Notes under the pieces: model-generated | What the model was told of the DNA's origin: nothing | Database searches by the model: none | What the model saw: only the letters and a program-made list of their open reading frames with translations | Shown here: positions 58,574 through 64,000 of the stretch, piece by piece | Numbering within the stretch: the stretch's first letter is position 1 | How the letters are laid out: each line of letters opens with the position of its first letter | Made by a program: the position numbers and the translations under genes | Assembly (NCBI GenBank): GCA_021234155.1 | Contig: JAJEKV010000001.1 | Coordinates: forward strand, 16,005,491 to 16,069,490 | DNA length: 64,000 nt | Reading direction: 5' to 3' | From: Isoetes taiwanensis | Lineage: Eukaryota > Streptophyta > Lycopodiopsida > Isoetales > Isoetaceae

Positions 58574-60832
58574 ATGTCATCAGATTTAGAGAGCCTTTCT
58601 GACTCTGATAATGAGTACCAGCCCAGCTATGAAGAGAGGAAAGCTGCAGAAGCCGAGAAGGGGAAGGATCCGGTTGCTTTTCAAAAGGGAATAAAGAAGG
58701 GATCTGCCAAGAAGACACAGGTAGAAGAAGGGGAAGACGGGACAGGGGTGCGTTTACCTCCTGAGGTTGAAGCAGCTTTTAGTGATGACGACTCTGAGAT
58801 AGATCACATGAAGCAGGCATACTATTACTCCCAGAAGAAGAAGAGGCACTGCTGTTTAGTTCCTGGGTGTGTATGGGACACTGAAAAGAGGTTGAGGCTG
58901 CAGGCACACATGAGCAATGTACATAACCTTGCAGTTGTTGTGGAGGGAGCACCAGTGGGAAGACGCAGGCAAGCAACCACAAAGCAAAAGAGAAGGCCCA
59001 ACCGTGACCTTTCAGCATATCATCTTGCCTACAGAATGGACCCTGAGTACAGGTACAGGGTTAATCAGAGAAGATATCTGAGAAGGTGCCAAGACCATGC
59101 ACTCAAGATTGGTTGGGATCGGGTTAGCAAAATGAAGGGGTTGATAGGAGATAAGAAGGCAGCAGCCAAGAAATATGCTAAAGAGTATGTTGCCAGGAGG
59201 AATGCTGGGTGGGAAAAAGACAAGGAGGCCAGAATGGACAGATATACGAAGACTATAGCCACTGTTTATGGCTTAAAGGGTGTTGAGGAGCAAGAGTGGA
59301 ATGCCTTGGCTGCTGATGACAAGCAGACAAGAGAATCCGAGTGGACTTCCCAAGTTAACCATGTCATGGCAGATCTAAATGAAGAAATCCTCAAATCTGC
59401 TGTGTTGGAGCAAGCCCCCGAGGAGCCACCATCAGCAGAGCCCTCGGGCAGCCAGGTAAGTCCAGGTCCTTCATCTAGCCATGAGAATCAGCATTCGCCT
59501 TTTCCTTCCCCTCTGCTGCCCCATGCTGTAGTAGAGCTTTCTGATATGATTACACCATCAACACCAATGAGAGGGTCCTGCCCCATGAGAACAATGCTGA
59601 GCCTAGCTCCAGACTATAAGCTTGATTTCCACACCTTACAGCAGATAGAGGACCTCTTTACCATGACTGGGACTGGGAGGCCTAAATCCGGGAAGAAAAT
59701 TGTGCTTTCATACAACTGCCAATGGCCCATTCACGTCAAGAGCCCAATATGGGCCTGGGGTTCTGTCAAGAGAGGTGAATTTGTGATAGAGCAGGCCCAG
59801 GCAGAGTGCTTTGAGCGGACAGGCACAGACGATCCCGAGAAGATGTTCAAATCATGGGTGAACGAGGAATCTGTTGGGGCATATCTAATGTAAGTCAGAT
59901 GATGTTATTGATTTGCTATGTTTGCTTGAATTTAAAAACCATGATGTGCTGGCTTTAATCCAATTTTGCTTTATTTGCTTTCATGCATTCAAAACATGAT
60001 TCTATCTCATGCAATTCACATTGATCAGAGGAAGATTTGCTGGATACATCCTAGTTTGATGGGTCTGTATCTCTGCAAACATGATCACCTCTTCGAGAAG
60101 CTGCTCCCACTCCCACCAGCTCCATTGACGCAGAAGAAGAAGAGACAGGATTCAAATGAAGACGAAGGTAAGTTGACCACTACTATTTCCCATTAGTGTG
60201 TGTTTTTTTTTTACCCTCAAGCACTGATTTTTGCATTGGAGCCTGTATATATTCTGCTATGATGTCGAGATCTGCAAAGCTCTTGGGACGAATACACCCT
60301 CGTTGCTCCACTTTGATTGTGTTAGTGGCTACCATTCAACCTTGGAAAATGTTTCCATCAAGTAAGTTTATTTCCTTTGTGTATTGGTTTAGTCATCACA
60401 ATCTGAATTTCTTTTGATTTGCTTTAGTGTTCTCAAGAAAGTGCACGAGTCATGGTCTGCCAATCTGCCTGCCTGGTACAGATGTCCTCTTCTTTGTGTG
60501 CCATGCCCCGAGCAAGACAATGGATCTGATTGTGGCATCTACACTATATTGTATGCCAAGTACTTTCTCCAGGATTTCATTTTGAAGAAGGCCAAGGAAC
60601 CCTATCCGAAGGCAAGTAAAAAAGTCATATATTGTTTTGTTAACAATTGTTTATGCAGGGTCCAAATTAACTTTGCATTCTGTTTCCTTTCCAGATAACA
60701 AAAAACTGGTTTACCATTTCAGCAGTGGCCAATTGCAGGAAGTCCTTTTCCTTTATGCTAGGTAAACTGCATCAGGCTATAGTGACAGGTCACACGGCAA
60801 GGAAGACTCCAGCTCCAGCACAGGTTGAATGA
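58574..60832 (+). CDS. C2H2 finger - Ulp1-type cysteine protease protein, five exons
   Basis: Exons 58574-59889, 60031-60167, about 60215-60361, 60428-60611 and 60695-60832, with GT donors except exon 4, which uses AG|GCAAGT (a GC-AG intron). Exon 1 (438 codons) has an acidic start, one zinc finger (CCLVPGCVWDTEKRLRLQAH MSNVH, about residues 94-117) and a basic, Tyr/Arg-rich coiled region. Exon 3 has the protease His and Asp (HWSLYIF; LLHFDCVSGYHS); exon 4 has the Gln and Cys (EQDNGSDCGIYTILYAKYF). This is the C48/Ulp1 triad; the family cleaves SUMO-like proteins in the nucleus. Exons 1-2 and 3-5 join in phase. Between exons 2 and 3, one extra T in a T5 run seems to break the frame. Ulp1 domains are common in plant transposons, so a TE origin is possible. 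Confidence 0.7.
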
Positions 60833-61140
60833 GAACAATTATCTGAAAATTTCTGCTCTAAAAACAGTTATCTGAAAACGTTTTTTCTTGCTAACCCTTT
60901 GTATCAGGCCAGGGTGCCTTTTGTATTTGTATCGGCTCGGTGCCTTTTATATGAAAAGCTGATGTTATTTTGGCTTCAGATTTAAACATATCGTGCAAAC
61001 ATATCATGTAAACATAAAATTCCAAACATAATGTAAACATATTAAGTATATAGTTCTAAACATCATATAAACATATCTTCTAAACATAAAGTAAACATAT
61101 CTTGCAAACATATCATGTGAACATAAAATAGACTTACATA
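60833..61140. repeat. AAACATAT-rich tandem region
   Basis: About ten variants of (T/C)AAACATATC.TG(T/C)AAACATAAA lie between 60980 and 61135, downstream of the protease gene. Confidence 0.7.
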
Positions 61141-61332
61141 ATGTTATATTATTCCCCTGCATTGCCTGCTATATTATTAAATGCTACATCAATCATAGTT
61201 GAAGAGTCCCATATCAATCATAGTTGAAGAGTCCCATATCAATCACAGCCTGCATCTGGGTTATAAGAAACCTCGACTATTGTCCTACTCTGCAAATGGT
61301 GAGCACGAGACCATTTTTATATTTGACATGAA
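61141..61332 (+). repeat. 192-bp direct repeat, right copy
   Basis: Copy of 57959-58150 with one difference. It abuts the LINE that starts at 61333. Confidence 0.95.
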
Positions 61333-62547
61333 TTCGAGGGAAAAACCGTGGCAGCAATCAGCCTGCTGACAAACTGTCCTAACATATAAAATGCCAAAAA
61401 CACCCAAATATATACAGTCATGCACCGCACCCGTAGTGCCCAATCAGCGGGCAGCCAGGCGGGGGCAAAGGTGATCTCGGAGGTCCAGCACCTCCTGAAT
61501 GTACGACCCCAGGGCACGTACTGACGGTGTGTTCATCAGCAAATGTAAGGGCAAGTCCGGCCGTACTAATGGAGCGTATTTGGCCCGGATCTGACTGAAC
61601 GCTGGGCAACTCTGGAAAGTGTGAGACTCATCCTCAATGGCACCCGTTTGACAGCACTGACAGAGCCTGTCCTGGCGGGGCTCCCCAATCCACCTGCCCG
61701 TCTCGATGCGAAGATGGTGGGCACCTGTGCGAATGGAGGCAATGAGTCTACGCTTTTCAGGGCAACCGGGAACGCAGTAGAGTTTGTGGGCCCCCGGCTA
61801 ACCACGGGGTTTATGTGCTCCTTGTAATGGGCGTTTTGACTGCTCTAAGCGTAGGGGTCCCGAGCTTGCCAAGGAAGCAAGCGTCTAGGTACTCCCATGC
61901 AGTATCCACGATCGCCCAGCGTGTCCACACGCACGCATCGCGGCTCCTGCGACGTTCCATCTGGCGAAACCGATCTCTCTTAGCCCTCCAACAGACTACT
62001 CGGCATTGCGGACCCATTGCCGGTGTAAGCCAAAAGGGAGCCGAGCATCACCCATAGTAACCGCTTTTCGAAAAATAGGCGATGTGTCTATCAAGGGCTG
62101 CTCACCGGCTGCAAAGAATCCAGTTTCTGCAGCGAGGTCGATAGGGGTGAGGGTTTCACCCCAAGTGCGTGCCAAAAATGCCTCTCGCACCTGCTCCAAG
62201 TCATTCAGGTCGCCAAAGAGATGACAGGGCCCCAAACCTCGACCCCATCTGAAGGACAGGCTTGACCAGCGATTAAAACGGATGTGACCTGATGGCCCCA
62301 ATCATAGAGCTCACACGTGGATTTGTTTGTTCTCGCATGGCATAAAGCGCTTCCCTGCTCTTTGTCACCCATAAGCGGATAGACGCCTCCGGCCAGAGCT
62401 GCGAGGAGGGGAACTCCACCCTAGGTACTTGTAGGTGGGCGTGGACGCTCACAAAAATCCCCCCGATATGTGAGTGCAGGAGGCATGGGGTGACGTGAAG
62501 AGGATATGAGAACCACCCTAGTCTTGGCCGATTCACGCCAAGATGTC

Positions 62548-63256
62548 TCAGAGGCCTCGACAAAATGTGTCCGTGGCATCCGGTGAGATCGCGATAGCTT
62601 CCGGGATGTGGGCCAGCAAGCCAACATCGTCTGCATAGATGAGCTGGCGGATGACCTGGTGCAAAAGTTGTATGCCATCCCCCCCATGCTCAGTAAGCCA
62701 GGGCTCTAACTGATCAATGTAGAGGCCAAGAGTGTTGGTGAGAGGGGGCAACCCTGCCGGACCCCAATACTACTGGTGAATGCTTGGCCCGTCAGCTGCA
62801 TCCTGCCAAAACAACTCTCATATAACCTGTATATGGCATTCTGCACAGGCAGTGGGAGCCCCAATTGACGCAGTCTAGCCCACAGCTTTTCCCGGGGAAC
62901 CATATCAAAAGCCTTCGCGAAGTCCACAAAGCAACATACAAGTCCTGCCGATGATTCCGACTGTCTTCAATCAGTGCCCGCAGTGTAAAGATATGGTCAA
63001 TCGTTGAGTGGCGGGGTCTAAAGCCTGCCTGTGTGAGGGCTCGCACATCTGCTGCCTCTGCCCAGCGGGTCAACTGCTGCTCGAGAATGCCAGCCAACAG
63101 TTTGGCAAATACTGAACTGACCATGATCGTCCGGTAATTGGCCGGACAGTATGGGTCGCCCGCCTTGTGAATGGGAACAACCCTGCTTATGGTCCATTGG
63201 GCAAAAGTATGCTGGTGGGGTGCAAAAGCAGGCGTCTGGACACATGCTGACAGCAC
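62548..63256 (-). pseudogene. LINE reverse transcriptase, frameshifted
   Basis: RT blocks are spread over three frames: ANYRTIMVSSVFAKLLAGIL and AGFRPRHSTIDHIFTLRALI (63256-62900), FAKAFDMVPREKLWARLRQL and SSIGVRQGCPLSPTL (62927-62740), and YIDQLEPWLTEHGG through LIYADDVGLLAH (62751-62600). The catalytic YADD is intact, unlike in the duplicated copies. At least two frameshifts prevent a full product. Confidence 0.8.
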
Positions 63257-63448
63257 TCATATAGCACCCCATATGGCAGCTTGTTTAAGGTGTTACTGGT
63301 ACTAGCACACGGTAATTAGGTAATCAATAGAAATATGTAACAACTCCAATTAATAACAAGTGGAATACTATGATAGAATCGTACATCCAGGGTGCTGAAC
63401 TAAGTGCTGGGGCCGCGTTTTTTTGATACCCACTAGCATACTTTTGCC
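63200..63448. mobile_element. 249-bp MITE inserted in the LINE
   Basis: The ends GGCAAAAGTATGCTGGTGGG and (reverse complement of the right end) GGCAAAAGTATGCTAGTGGG are inverted repeats of at least 20 bp with one mismatch. Flanks CCATTG (63194-63199) and CCACTG (63449-63454) look like a 6-bp target duplication with one change. LINE homology to 37400-37430 resumes directly after it. There is no coding capacity. Confidence 0.85.
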
Positions 63449-64000
63449 CCACTGTCGGGGGAAACCTTCCTGCAATGCTCTGTTGAACAGGGTAGTGAGG
63501 ACCGGCACAAGCGGCTGCCCTGCCCATTTGAGTAACTCGGCCTGCATACCATCGAGGTCAGCTGCCTTCCCATTAGCTAGCCGTTGCAGGCCGTCCACAA
63601 CATCCTCCTCCACGAGAACCAATGGTGGGCCATCCTGTGGGGGTATGGGCGTACGCGTCCCTGGTGGGTCATAGAGCTGCTGCAAGTACTGTTCCCACTG
63701 TCCGGGTGTGATGTCCCCTGTAGGCTGGGCTGGCCTTCGAAGCACTCTGCGCCAAAAGGTTTGAGGATGAGTGTCCGGTAGAACATCTCCCCGATGCACG
63801 GCAAGGTACCGCCTTTGTCTCCTTCGATGGGCGCTGGGCATCGTGGTGGCTCGCAAGCCGGTACCGATCCAGAATGTGACGGAGCTGCCGCTATGCGTTT
63901 TTACTTCGCATCAAACCATCGGCCACAGCGAATGTTGCCGACCCCGAAGCAAGACGCTGTGGGAGGGGGGTCCGCCAGCACTGTCCACGCATCCCGTAAT

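Larger units (their letters stand above)
61333..64000 (-). mobile_element. LINE, same family as 35485-39310, runs past the window edge
   Basis: The minus strand encodes, from right to left: AHRRRQRRYLAVHRGDV and LANGKAADLDGMQAELLKWA (63368-63856), RT fingers AGDPYCPANYRTIMVSSVFA (about 63090-63170), FDMVPREKLWARLRQLGLP, SIGVRQGCPLSPTL (about 62750-62780), LIYADDVGLL (62610-62640, intact YADD), and the tail finger LCQCCQTGAIEDESHTFQSC (about 61600-61660). Frameshifts separate the blocks. It is interrupted by a MITE (63200-63448). The 5' part lies outside the window. Confidence 0.85.

Noticed and set aside
57959-61332. Classic LTR retrotransposon around the Ulp1-type gene
   Set aside because: The repeats can be read as TG...CA, but there is no target duplication, primer site, polypurine tract or gag/pol, and the shared TGAA beyond CA fits a plain duplication as well. 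Kept as an open finding, not called an LTR element.

Overview
The window is nuclear DNA of a land plant. It holds split genes with GT-AG introns, a plant purple acid phosphatase with a C-terminal membrane anchor (PAP2/PAP9 type), PLS-type pentatricopeptide fragments, plant LINEs with zf-RVT-type tails, Copia- and Gypsy-like LTR elements, and long AT-rich gene-poor stretches. This fits a large, repeat-rich genome such as a fern's, but the species is an inference. Few genes are host genes; most of the window is nested mobile DNA.

Layout. 136-7740: an LTR element on the minus strand with a 5-bp target duplication, a Met-tRNA-type primer site and a polypurine tract; its inside is mostly a decayed L1-like LINE. 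About 9484-17892: a large DNA transposon of about 8.4 kb with inverted ends. It carries two divergent, decayed, intron-bearing genes: a DUF7869-like transposase (plus strand) and a prokaryote-type DNA amino-methyltransferase of the N6-adenine/N4-cytosine class (minus strand). Its non-coding parts are full of a palindrome, GTGTATTCnGAATACAC. This is the most unusual object here. 21.7-22.3 kb: two opposed PPR fragments. 23542-37283: a tandem duplication with a unit of about 6.9 kb, each copy holding a PAP gene, an (AAT)n tract and the 3' part of a LINE. Both PAP copies share the same two frame breaks (-4 and +4), and copy B has further ones. 35.5-39.3 kb: the more complete LINE of that family. 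40.5-41.06 kb: a LINE 3' fragment on the plus strand. 41-51.4 kb: mostly non-coding, with several local repeats, three phase-compatible exons of an unidentified gene (44.7-45.1 kb) and one SMU1-like WD40 exon (46.4-46.5 kb).

51.36-57.86 kb: a 26-bp minisatellite (about 70 units) interrupted by a 4.5-kb LTR retrotransposon (TSD CATGT). That element has gag, a start-stop-overlapping second ORF and an unrecognised acidic ORF, but no pol. Its left LTR is in turn split by an 815-bp hAT-like element (8-bp TSD TACGTGCA). 57959-61332: a five-exon gene encoding a C2H2 finger protein joined to a Ulp1-type cysteine protease, bracketed by 192-bp direct repeats differing at one position. 61333-64000: another copy of the same LINE family, interrupted by a 249-bp MITE.

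Caution: the two duplicated blocks differ by clusters of 1-4-base indels, so some frame breaks could be residual consensus errors rather than mutations.
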